Under the pieces are notes generated by a model. The model worked only from the letters and a program-made list of their open reading frames with translations, ran no database searches and was not told the DNA's origin. Positions 11,263-22,100 of a DNA stretch of 64,000 nt are shown piece by piece. Source of the stretch: Diplolepis rosae. Its lineage: Eukaryota > Arthropoda > Insecta > Hymenoptera > Diplolepididae. The stretch's first letter is position 1, and every line of letters starts with the position of its first letter. The position numbers were made by a program, and so were the translations under genes. The stretch covers positions 15,206,501 through 15,270,500 of the forward strand of contig JAPYXD010000752.1 in the NCBI GenBank assembly GCA_030998225.1. Direction: 5' to 3'.

Positions 11263-12315
11263 AAAAAGAAAGAATGAGTTAGTTGGCCAGAGTTGTCCGA
11301 TAAAAATTAAGAAAATTAGACCAGAACTTTTTATCTCGGTTTCAGATAGTACTTGCTATGTACAAATAAATGTTGATAAGTAAACTTATTCGACCCAAAA
11401 GAATCTACAAAATTGGTTTTATTAATTTTATTATATAAAGCGTATTTTTAATTTTAATTTTAAAAATACTATAAAAAGTAAAAGATCCATTTATGAATTT
11501 ACTGTTTTTTTAAACTAAGGGGCTAGCCCAGAAATAATGACCTTTTTTATTGATTTTTTTCGATAGTAGATTTTATTAGATAATTCTGGATTTTATACAC
11601 ATTACAAAAGACGTTCTAATGTATACAACAATTTTTTTTTAATGACATCTGGCGGAGTCCTCTCCTAATTGTAAAATTTTTTTCCAATCGTAATTATGTT
11701 TCCAAGTTTTACACATATTTAGTCTTTCCAATTTAAGTTTAACTCATTAAAGCAATAGAGATATCAGTTTTCAAATTTATTAGTGTCACTTGCTCGACTT
11801 TGAAATTAAATATAAAAATTTCAAAGTGTACTTTAAATTAGTAACAAATTTAAAAATGATTATGATTTACAAGTTCGGAATTTATAAAGAAATAAAATTT
11901 CAGAGTCTAATTGAATGAGGATTGAAATTGAAATTTTCCAAATAAGAATAAGCAAATATTTAAAATAATTGTGCTTTACCGGCAGAGAGTTAATCACTAA
12001 TTAAATTTGAGGTTATCGCATAACATCGACTGCCTTTCGTTTTGAAGCAAAATGAGACAGAAATTGAGGAAAATTTCTTGATAGGAACTGCCTATCCAGT
12101 TAAATGAATCAAACTTACCTTGTATATCGCTTCCAAATCTCAGTTTAAGATTTTTAACGGTTCCTTCTTAGCGAGAAACCATAAGCGAAACACACTGCCT
12201 ACCCAAGATGACCGACAGTAGCGACACTTCGCAGCAGCGTGACACAACTTTCAACTTGACGATACGCGTATTGTAATTCCTAATTTAACTTAGAATTACA
12301 TTAAAATTATTTTAT
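11263..12315. other. AT-rich spacer, nothing recognised
   Basis: No coding or repeat signal I can support. Base composition becomes markedly less AT-rich towards 12.2 kb. Confidence 0.5.
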
Positions 12316-13420
12316 GTGCCTCCGGCGCGGAAACTCGCCTTTCCGTTACAGCTGAGAGTAACGGAATGTTGTGTATTCCGTTACAGAGGAATATAATGTA
12401 AAAATTGAACTGCACATGCGCATATAGTCTTGCAGCGGAGCAGAATCTTCTTCTTATTCTTCTTCTTCTTCGTACAGCGTTAGCACCCTACTGACAAAGC
12501 CTTGTACATTTGAACTGCGCATGCTCTATTACACCAAGCTACTACTACACAAGATCAATAAAATCAAAATGGCTGAGACTAGTCGCGAAATATCAAGTGT
12601 AATGACTAGCGCCGCAAACAACTACAATACTAGATTAGATTCGAGTTTACGCATAAAAACTCGTATACGCAACGAAGTCACATAATAGTATATTAGGTGC
12701 CTAGGCGCACAATGAGGGTTATTGCGTGACGAGCGACAATGCTCGCAGGAAATCGAAGCCGAGGCGCGATCAGTCCTGCGAGCATTGTCGCGAGTCTTGT
12801 AATTTCCCGAATTGTGTGCATTGGCAAGTATTCTATTTTATGTGATTTCGGTGCGTATACAAGTTTTTATGCGTACATTCGAATCTAATCTAGTATTGTA
12901 GTTGTTTGCGGCGCTAGTCATTACACTTGATATGTCACGACTAGTCCCGGCCATTTTGATTTTATCGATCTTGTGTAGTAGTAGCGGATTTTAATAGACA
13001 CATGCGCAGTTCAAATATAGAAGGCTTTGTCAGTAGGGTGCTAACGCTGTACGAAGAAGAAGAAGAATAAGAAGAAGATTGTGCTCCGCTGTATGGCTAT
13101 AGGCCCATGCGCAGTTCAATTTTTACATTTCATTCCTCTGTAGCGGAATACACAACATTGTGCTACTCTCAACTGTAGCGAAAAAACGAGTTTCCGCGCC
13201 GGTGGCACATGAAATAGAATACGTGCCAATTGACACAATTCGGGAAATTACGGGACTCGCGACAATGCTCGCAGGACTGATCGCGCCTCGGATTCGTCTC
13301 GGCTTCGTCTCGGCTTTACCTCAGCTACACGTCGACTACGCCTTGGCTTCGATCTCCTGCGAGCATTGTCGCTCGTCGCGCAATAACCCTCATTGTGCGC
13401 CTAGGCACGTAATAGACTAT
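12316..13420. repeat. CpG-rich compound palindrome (order L-M-L'-M')
   Basis: Arm L (about 12316-12690: CCGGCGCGGAAACTCG, then TTCTTCTTATTCTTCTTC, then GACTAGCGCCGCAAACAACT) is repeated in reverse at about 12845-13205. The block between them, M (about 12692-12840: GTGCCTAGGCGCACAATGAG, GACGAGCGACAATGCTCGCA), is itself repeated in reverse at about 13208-13415, ending CTCATTGTGCGCCTAGGCAC. M also contains an internal hairpin, CGACAATGCTCGCAGGA against TCCTGCGAGCATTGTCG. Composition is far richer in GC and CpG than the flanks. A 96-codon open frame (13160-13450, +) runs through it but follows the palindrome words. I read the block as a foldback transposon or MITE pair. A structural role cannot be excluded. 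Confidence 0.8.
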
Positions 13421-13534
13421 TTAATTCACTCTAAAATACTCCGACTGTAATTTTACATTACAATTTGTACTGAAATTTATTGTAAAATAACAAACATTTT
13501 TAACAGTGTAGTTTCCCTGCTGAAAGTAAAAAGA

Positions 13535-13995
13535 TAGAAATCTTATCCTTTTGAATCATTTTGAATCTTTATTATAGAAAAAGATAGAGATAATTTATCC
13601 AATTCTATCTTTTTTTATTCTAAATTCACGTCTGTCTTTTCTAATAACTACTTTTCTAACCATTCCAATCCTTTATCTATCATTCTTAATATTTTTCTAT
13701 CTCTTTTTCAATATAAATTCACGTCTATTTTTTCCAATACTTACTTTTCTATCCCTTACAATCCTTCATCAATCCTCCTTAATCTTTTTCTATCTCTTAG
13801 TCAATCACAATAACCGTCTATCTTTTTCAATCTCCCCTTTTCTATCCCATTCTATCCTACATCTATCAACGTCATCCTTCTTTTATCTCTTTGTCAATCT
13901 AACTTCACGTCTATCTTTTTAAATCTTTCCTTCTCTATCTGGTCCTATGCTTTATCTATCCATGTGAATCTTTTTCTATCTCTTCATTCTTAATT
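13535..13995. repeat. Pyrimidine-rich degenerate repeat (TCTATCTTTTTC / AATC)
   Basis: About 460 bp of + strand pyrimidine-rich sequence with recurring TCTATCTCTTTTTCAAT, CACGTCTAT and TTTTCTATCC. Periodicity is loose (about 60-70 bp). Non-coding. Confidence 0.75.
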
Positions 13996-14057
13996 ATAAA
14001 TTATAAATATTATACAGGTTTTTACATAAAAATTCTTATTAATTTCTGACAAATAAC

Positions 14058-14570
14058 ACAGGTCTGCAAGATTTTGCTGTTGAAAAGCTATGGGTCGTTT
14101 CCGAAGTAATTTTTGACGTAGAATCCGAATCTGGAATCAGAATTCACAGACCATCAAAACCCGCAAGCACAAATTTTCAAGATAAATTTTCGAGTGCAAA
14201 ATGGTATGCACCAAAAAGTCAATGTGAATGCTCATAAGGTTGTTCGGATAAATGTCAAAACTTGATATGGCCGTATCTTTGTGAAAAAAAATCGCTCGTT
14301 ACTGTTCAATAGCTCATTTTGAAGGGAAAGAGTAGTGATAAATGATGACATTTGAGAAAAAAAACAAAAAAATTTCTTGCGCCCTGTACATAACCTCAAA
14401 AGTAGCGAAAACCCCCATTTTTGGAGGACATAACCTCAAATATCTCAAAATCCTGACGTGATAGGCTGATTCTGATTCCAGATTTGGATTCTACGTCAAA
14501 AATTACTCCGGAAACAACCCATAACTTTTCAACAACAAATACAAACCCATTATTTGCAGACCTGTGTAAT
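14058..14570. mobile_element. MITE with about 90-bp inverted ends (ACACAGGTCTGCA)
   Basis: The left end (ACACAGGTCTGCAAGATTTT, TGGGTCGTTTCCG, TTTTTGACGTAGAATCCGAA) is mirrored at 14465-14568 (TTCTACGTCAAAAATTACTC, CGGAAACAACCCATAACTTT, TTGCAGACCTGTGT). The core between is non-coding. Confidence 0.8.
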
Positions 14571-14837
14571 CATTAATTAATTTGAAATCATTTTGATATT
14601 TATAATTTTACTTGATTAACAATTATTTTTTTACATAGGAGAAAAGAGAATGCATGTACGCACGTTGTGTGGGACTTGGTCGAAGCAATGCGTACTAAAC
14701 TCAAAACTCCCCTGTTTCCCCGCCAGGCAATGACCCCGGAACCGTGTTAGCTTTACTTCAGGAACATTGTCTACAGGCGCACTTCGCTGGGCCTCGGCGC
14801 TCTTCTTTTTTGCCTGCTTGGATTTTCTTGCGGCTTT

Positions 14838-15415
14838 TCAAGGTTTTTTCTTCGGGACTGCCTTCCGAAAAGCCGCACACCTCATAGTCGCCGAAAGATG
14901 ATTAGTCCGGGGCTCTTCTTCTTTTCCGACGCAGAAATAGCACTGTGGTCTGCTTGAACAAGCCGTTGCACTATGTCCTACGCCGCACCTCCAGCAGTTC
15001 TTGCTCCTATTCAATCTTCCACAATGGGCCACCATATGGCTGGAGCTGAGGCAGCGGTAACATCTGTTGGTCACCATCTTCCTATAGACTCTGCAGGAGA
15101 CCCACCCGATCTTTATGTGTGACGCCTTGTGAGTGACACCTTCATCTTCGTTGCTATCTCTGCGCCGAAGAAGTTGCTGATAGCCTCTTCGACTTCCACA
15201 TCCTCCGAGGTTGGATCAATGTTCGTTATTTCCACCTCTATTCAAGGGATCAGGTAGCGGACGGATCCACCATCGCCAACTACGTATTGAAAGATAGAAT
15301 TAAGCATCCCTCTGTCCGCCGCAGTACATTTGATCTCTACCAAGAGATTCTTTGAGCCGCTTCTTCAGGTTCTTCAGTATCGAGGCGTAGACTTCACCAG
15401 GTGTGGCGGTTAATA
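14838..15415 (-). pseudogene. Non-LTR retrotransposon ORF1 (gag-like, zinc knuckles), 5' part decayed
   Basis: The open part (15077 to 14838) has three Cys/His knuckle-like clusters in order. CYRC-4-H-4-C matches the retroviral/LINE CCHC spacing. CWRC-3-H-4-C is the shortened form usual for LINE ORF1, and a third, looser cluster CYFC...H...C follows. They are preceded in the same orientation by broken frames up to about 15415, including a readable PGEVYASILKNLKKRLKES and, in other frames, pieces ending just before NRCYRC. In R1/I/Jockey-type LINEs this protein binds the element's own RNA. Here, frameshifts and stops upstream and the absence of an adjoining ORF2 make it a dead fragment. The next sequence to the right is an unrelated mariner relic. 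Confidence 0.75.
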
Positions 15416-15429
15416 ACTCTTAATTTTTT

Positions 15430-15815
15430 ATTTAAAAACATACGTTTAATTAAGAAGAAAGGTAAAAAATTGTTTATTCAAAGTATGCGCCACCGATAGT
15501 CACATATTTTTCCCATCTCTCTGGTAATTTGTGGATGACCTCCCAGAAAAACCGTACATATTTTTAGGTGATCCAGTCATTAAGCTATTTTTCGGCATCT
15601 CAGTAATTTTTGAAGTGTTTCATGGAAAGTACGTGAGACATCGATAAAAACAAGTTGTAGTCGGATGGGGCCAAGTCTGATGAGTACGGCGGGTGGGGCG
15701 AGAGTCCCCAGCTAAGTGCAGAAATGGTCTCTCTAACCGCTTTCGCTGTGTGTTATGGAGTGTTTTCGTGCTGCAAAATCACTTTTTGTGCCTTGTATCC
15801 CATTCTGGTTGACCT
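15430..15815 (-). pseudogene. Mariner transposase relic, C-terminal third
   Basis: Read on the - strand, the frame gives ILQHEN, then ...SPHPPYSSDLAPSDYNLF, then ...IHKLPERWEKYVT...GGAYFE and a stop. This is the C-terminal catalytic part of a mariner transposase, with the second Asp (QHDN in active relatives) read here as Glu and the third Asp region (APSDY) present. Several in-frame stops (after ENTP, after KNY and after AEK) show it is inactive. No terminal inverted repeats could be placed. A short + strand open frame here (15724-15909) is a shadow. Confidence 0.8.
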
Positions 15816-16937
15816 GAGCGTTCTTTGTCTTTCAAGTCGAAATCATATAATTTATAAAATCAATAAAAAATTTGTCATAGCTTATAATAAAGTTTGTTAT
15901 AACGTTTAATATAGTTATAAATGTTTTTCTATGAATTAATATTTTTACTGTCAAAATAAATAAAAAATTTTCCAATAGTAATCCATTTATTTGTTGCTAA
16001 CAACTTTTTATTGTCAAAATTAAATTTACCGTCGTGATTAAGTCAGTGCTATAATTTAAAAACATTAATAACGTAATTAAAAAAAGTGGGATTTGTATTA
16101 TCTTTGGTACTTATAATAATTTATTCTTATTTTACATCAGGTTTAAAAATTTACATTCGATTTGGATTACTTTACTTGACACGAATAAAAATTCATTCCA
16201 AAAGAGTAATGTGTCACTTCAAGAAATTTTAAAGAGTACAAATTTTATGGTGATGAATGAATGAGTTTTTAAATGTGTTTGGTGCAAATAATTTGTTGTT
16301 CTGAAAAAGCGGTAAATTTTTGAAAATTGGATTTAAACATAATTTAATTGAACAATCTATTGGGTCCCAATAAGACCGTCTGAGTGATAAGGAAAATGAC
16401 AACAATATTATTGTCTATGTGTTTTGCACAACTTAATTTTTGTTCTAAATAACCTGTGAATTTTTTCAAATGCGTTAAAATATTTTTTAATTGACGCTTA
16501 GACATTTCTTCGATGATGCACTAATTAGCGGATTAGGTCTTGATTAGATCATCTGAATTAGACAGTCTTTACAAAGCCACATCAGGGCCACATTAGACTT
16601 AAGTCTGCCATTAAATTCTTCCACATGGGATGGGAAATATGTCATGCGAGTAAAGTGCGACGCAAGATTGTTATCTGGTCCATGATGAGGAAGAAGAGGT
16701 GTGAAAATGTCTGGAAAAGTGTCATATATTTGGTAATGACCTCAAAACCCATTTGGATCCCACCAAATTTCTATATGAGAAATTTTTGTCACTGACATTG
16801 CCACAGACATTTAGCAACTACGAAATTCTATTAGTTAATTTTGTTTCTGTAATGAGGTTTGCAAACAAGCTAAAAGATTTGCATCCATGCTAAACTCGTT
16901 AAAATTTTAATTATTAAATTTCTGTTCCCATAATAAT
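15816..16937. other. AT-rich spacer, nothing recognised
   Basis: No open frame with a domain, and no tandem or inverted structure noticed. Confidence 0.5.
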
Positions 16938-17480
16938 GGGTTGACAAATTATTATACTCACTTTGTTTTTGTTAGTCGCATAAAATCTCCTAATATTGGC
17001 AATACACATATTAAAATTGTTCCCTAAAAATAAAATAAAAGGCGTCGAAATTATGCATAAAACGACCTCAAAATTAAGTATTTTTGTTAATTTTTAAGGA
17101 AGATATTGTTAAAAAGTCGAAATTTCAAACTTTTCTTAAATTATAAATAACTCTTGAAATAATTGATTTTGTTTAGATATTCTTGATCTCATTTTAAAGA
17201 TAAATTTACGTAGAATGTAAAAATTATATTAATTTTTCCCTATATTCTGAAAAAGTCCAAACTTAGAACAAAAACAGGTATAAAAATTCAAAATTGCAAA
17301 ATTATAGGTAAAAAATACTAAAAATAATTATAATAAATTTTTTAAGAAAATTTAATTCATTCTTGTGGGTTATCACTTTTATGTACTTTAAAAACCTTTT
17401 CTTTTAGTATTAGCAGTTTTTCAATTTTCACGCCTTATTTGTTGTGAGTTTAAACTTTTCCAGAATCTAGGGAAAAATTA

Positions 17481-18715
17481 TTAGGTATCAACTTTGTTTC
17501 CGCCGTTTTTCAATAGATGGCTGCAGCGGTAAGTTCTGGTCGAAATAGGCAGATCAAAAATGCCACACAGTAATCGTGGACATCTTTCAAAATAACGACA
17601 GCACCATATTAGTGAATTTGTGTTTGCACCATAAATTTAATCTCGATCCAAGATGTCAGTTTTCGAGTCAAATTCTCGTCATTTGCGGGAAGTTTTGATT
17701 TTCTGCTTTCATTTGAAGAAAACTGCGGCTGGGGCTCATCGAATGCTCTCAGCTACGCAAGAAGAATTGGCAAAATCATTGGAAGTGACTCAAGAAGCTA
17801 TTTCGAAACGCCTCAAAGCCATGGGAATTATTCAGAAGCAAGGAAATTGGGTTTCGTACGAGTTGAAGCCGCGAGATGTTGAACGGCGTTTCTTTGCTTG
17901 TGAACAGCTACTTCAGACAGAATTGGAAGGGGTTTTTGCATCGCATTGTGATCGGCGATGAAAAATGAGTCGTCTATGATGTCGACGGCCAGACTCAATA
18001 TTCACGGTGCCAAGGTTATGTTCTGCATTTGGTGGGCCCAGCTCAGTGTGGTGTATTATGAGCTGCTGAAACCGAGTGTAACCATCACAGGGGATTGGTA
18101 TGGAATACAATTGATGCGTTTGAGCTGAGAATTGAAGAAGAAATGGTTACAGTACTAAAACAGACACGACAAAGTTATCCTCTAACATGACAATGCTCGG
18201 CTACATGTTGCAAGACCGGTCAAGACATACTTGGAAACGCTGAAATGGGAAGTCTTACCCCACCCGCCGTACTCTTCAAACGTTGATCCTTCCGACTACC
18301 ATTTGTTTCTATCGATGGCACACGGCCTGGCTTATCAGATTGCTTATCACAATGCTCGGCTACATGTTACAAGACCGGTCAAGACATACTTGGAAACGCT
18401 GAAATGGGAGGTCTTACCCCACCCACCGTACTCTTCAGACGGTGTTCCTTCCGACTACCATTTGTTTCGATCGATGGCACACGGCCTGGCTTATCCGGCT
18501 TATATCTGGCTTTCCTCTCTTATGAAGAAGTCAAAATATGGATCGATTCGAGGATCACCACAAAAGATGCGTCGTTTTTTAAGATGGTATCCGACAATTT
18601 CCAGAAAAATGGAAAAAAGTAGTGGTTAGCGACGGACAGTACATTGAATCATATATATCCCTTTTTATAAACAAAGCCTCAAATTTTGGGAAAAACGGCG
18701 GAAGCAAAGTTGTAA
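17481..18715 (+). mobile_element. Mariner element with inverted ends, degenerate
   Basis: The left terminus contains ATCAACTTTGTTTCCGCCG and the right terminus, read in reverse, TTACAACTTTGCTTCCGCCG, both followed by TTTTT. That is about 25 bp of inverted repeat. It encloses a broken transposase frame. The element lies inside foldback F1. The exact tips and the TA duplication are blurred by decay. Confidence 0.8.
17653..18629 (+). pseudogene. Mariner transposase pseudogene with deletion and tandem duplication
   Basis: The first part (17653-17961) reads SNSRHLREVLIFCFHLKKTA, the start of the mariner DNA-binding domain. It then jumps directly to TQEELAKSLEVTQEAISKRL, so most of the first helix-turn-helix and linker is deleted. 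The frame continues to the RRFFACEQLLQ stretch. The remainder is frameshifted: 18001-18110 still carries VMFCIWWAQL-like and YYELLKPSVTITGDW pieces. The C-terminal catalytic segment (TYLETLKWEVLPHPPYSS, ...PSDYHLF...) is present twice because 18191-18349 is tandemly duplicated at 18350-18505 (159-bp period). With the deletion, the shifts and the duplication it cannot be functional. Confidence 0.85.
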
Positions 18716-19102
18716 ATTATTTTTAAAATGAGTCCAAGAACACCAAAAAACAATTATATCAGGATTTATTCATAATTTAAGAAAAGTTTTAAATTTTGAC
18801 TTATTTCACAATATGTTCCTCAAAAATTGACAAAGATACTTTTATGCATAACTTTGATGTCTTTTATCTTATTTGTAGGGAACAATTTTAATATGTGTAT
18901 TGCCAATATTAAGAGATTTTATGCGACTATCAAAAACAAAGTGAGTATAATAATTTGGCAATCCACTGTAACTACAGGACTTCATACATATAATTAGAAA
19001 ATTTGATTGGATTGTATTTAACAGAATTACTTAAATTGTCCGTGCTAAATTTATTAAAAATTCTTTCAGGTGTCACTCTGGGGAAAGGGAAGCAGTTACG
19101 AG

Positions 19103-22100
19103 ATGTGGGAACATCTGCGGCTCCTTCTCGTGGTCTTGGCCTTAATAACCAGAGTACAGGTTGTAAGATCGCAAAAGCCGAGGTTAGGTGGCGCCATTAA
19201 TGTATTCAGCAGATACGGCTACCTTACTATCAGTATGAGAGTGGTGCCCCGTAACGATACGGAAACCTGGATTTTCCGGGAGCCGACACTAGATGTTTTT
19301 CACAATTTACTGCCAGCACCATCTAGGCAACAAAATAAACCTGCCGCCGTCTTCGAAGGCGACTTTCACATGGAGTTCTGCGATAATGTCAGGCAACTTC
19401 TTCAGGCAAGTTGTTTTGGCGTTTTCGCATGTTCTATGCATCCATTTTCTGTTTATAGGTTACATTTTGAACATAAAATTTTGTTTTCAAAATTTGGGAA
19501 ATGGTAGAGAAAATTAAAACGGACTTACTTGTTTTCTCAAGTATCACATGTCCTTAACAACAGGGAATCGATTCTTCAAAGGAATCGGAAATTTGACTGC
19601 TGCTGGCGTTGATAACACAAACCGACATTATTTGGACCCTGGGACTAGACTATACTTTTCCGAAGTTTTTTGGTGCGCTGAATCCGAATACGACCTCAGA
19701 ATTGCTCCATCACGTCAGATTTTCGAGAAATCCTAACCTAGAGGTGCAAAAGACGCGGTTTTTTGCTAAATTCGGGGTAAAATTACATCGCGAATTAATT
19801 TTTTTTCTAAAAACTCGTTACGGCATCTGAAAGTACCACTTTTACCCTTAAAAACCCTTTTTAAATTTTTCAGATATCTTTTTTTTTTTGGAAATATCGT
19901 CCGATGAAGTTGAGTACTTTGTCGTTTTCGTGAATACAACCTCACCGAAAAAAGTTTGTCCGGAAAGCAGAAGAAATAATGCGCTTCTGTGTTTCTTGGG
20001 TTGCTAAATCCAGATCCAACCTCAGAATTGCTTGATCACCTCAGGATTTTTAAATTTCCTAACTGTGTATAGAATAACCCTTAATTTAGCGAAAAATGGT
20101 GTATTTTGCACTTTTGGGTTAGGAAATTTAAAAATCCTGAGGTGATGAAGCAATTCTGAGGTTGGATCTGGATTTAGCAACTCAAGAAACATAGAAGCAC
20201 ATTATTTCTTCTGCTTTCCGGACAAAATTTTTTCGGTGAGGTTGTATTCACGAAAACGGCAAAGTACTCAACTTCATTGGACGATATCTCCAAAACTTTC
20301 ATGAGTATAGAAACAATTGCATCAATGAGTCATAGGGTATCAATTGTTTCATACATTGTAGGGGCCAAAGAAGTTTTTATTTTTTTTAACTATGAAGTAC
20401 CTCTCCGAAAATTTTCGAAAAAATATATATTGTCACTTTGAATTTGAGCATGATATAGAAAAAAATGGTGAGTGTTCAAGAAGTAATTCACATTAAAAAA
20501 ATTATTCAAAAATTAAAAAAAAAATCTTTACCCCCGTTTTATAAACGGAATGGATTCCTGAATTTTTTCAGAACCTCTTTAGTACCCTCTATTATATATA
20601 TTTTAGTCATCAAGATCGGTTGGGCCGTTTTCGAGAAAATTACATTTTTTGATTTTTCAAAATTCGTTCATATCTTTTGTAAACAATTTTTTTTCGAGTT
20701 GATACTTTGGGTGAATTTATCTTGTAATGGGAGCCACTTACCCTCGCAATATGGATAAAATCCGAGCGGGGCACCCAGACCATGCTTATCCTGGTACGGC
20801 CTTTTTTTAATTCACAAAAGTTGAAAAATCACGAATTTTTAATTAGAATCAACCCGAATGAATTCAAGGTCGAAATGATTCGGATTGATTCTGATTGAAA
20901 ATTCGGTTTGGATCAATCCGAGCTCGAATTGATTCGGATTGATGTCTCAGAATTAATCAGATTAAGTCAGATTGATTTTTGACCATTTTTCATTATAGGA
21001 GATAACAAACATTTTTCGTATTGGTTCGGAATGATTCGCATTGGCTCGGATACAAATATCGGAATGAATCGGAATAGTTCTGATTGACTCGGAATGAATT
21101 TCAATCCGATATTTTCGCCAGAGATTTTCCAAATTTTGAAAACAAAATTTTATGTATTTCGGACACAAAGATGTGGAAACCTAAAAAAAATTATTAAAAG
21201 ATTTTTGCTATGTTACAGGCATATTTCCGAGATTTTACATTTGAACGTCTTGAGAGGCCCTGGAGAGCGTTTACGGGCAGTTGGTCGAGAAACGCGATAG
21301 CCAGACACCTGGGTATCAACTCATCATTCATAACTGGTGATCATTGTTACGTTTTGGTGCGAGTGGCTCGCTTCAGGGAGAATCAAAAATTGATGAGGAC
21401 CACAGATTCTTTGATCCTGGATGAAGCGATTGCTAATGAAGCTAATAATATTTCAATCGGTGATACTGCCAGCGTGGTTCGCTTTATTAAAAATTTTGGA
21501 TCCCACTATATTGCCTCGTTTGTTACGGGCAACTCTTTATATCAGGTAATTCGAAAAAAATTTTAGTTCTAATGTCAAATTATCCAAGAATTGCAATTAT
21601 TTCTAATTTTATATAATTTTTTAAAGTTCGGATGCATGTCAGATAGATTTTTGCTAAAATTTTATGTTTCAGTAAATTTCCAATACCTGAATGATGTAAA
21701 ATAAATTTAAATTATTCTTATGTAGTAAGTTAATTCGGTTTCAGTGCTTGTGAGAGAATCTAGTAGCGGATAAATCGATTTCTGGGCCCCTACATTTACA
21801 TATTTTTAAAATAATTAAACCTAAACATAGACATTTTATGATAACTGTTACCTATATACTTAATCCAGAAGATTTTTACAGAACTTTATATCATTTCATG
21901 TACCTAAATAATCATTTGATGAAGAATTGGACAGATAATCGTAAAAAAGTTAGTCAAAGTGACAATTTCCTTTTTTACATTAGGAATATTTCGGAATCTG
22001 TTTCCGAACCATTGCGAGTCATTCCGAATGAATCCGAAAAACGTTTTGTATTTCATAAAATGGAAAACGGTCAAAAATCAATCCGAACTAGCCATATTCA

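Larger units (their letters stand above)
16938..18964. mobile_element. Foldback element F1, copy 2, with a mariner inserted in its centre
   Basis: The left end GGGTTGACAAATTATTATAC is mirrored by the reverse complement of AATAATTTGGCAATCC at the right end. Arms share TTAGTCGCATAAAATCTCCT, TATTAAAATTGTTCCCTA and CGACCTCAAAATTAAGT in mirror order. The two arms are separated by a degenerate mariner (17481-18715) and AT-rich DNA. The same arms occur at 8378-10095. Confidence 0.8.

Noticed and set aside
13160..13450. 96-codon + strand open frame in the CpG-rich palindrome
   Set aside because: It crosses palindrome arms and the M' block; its sequence is dictated by the repeat, and the mirrored copy is not open.
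19070..19102. GTG at 19070 as the torso-like start
   Set aside because: It abuts the splice acceptor; the ATG at 19103 directly precedes the signal peptide.
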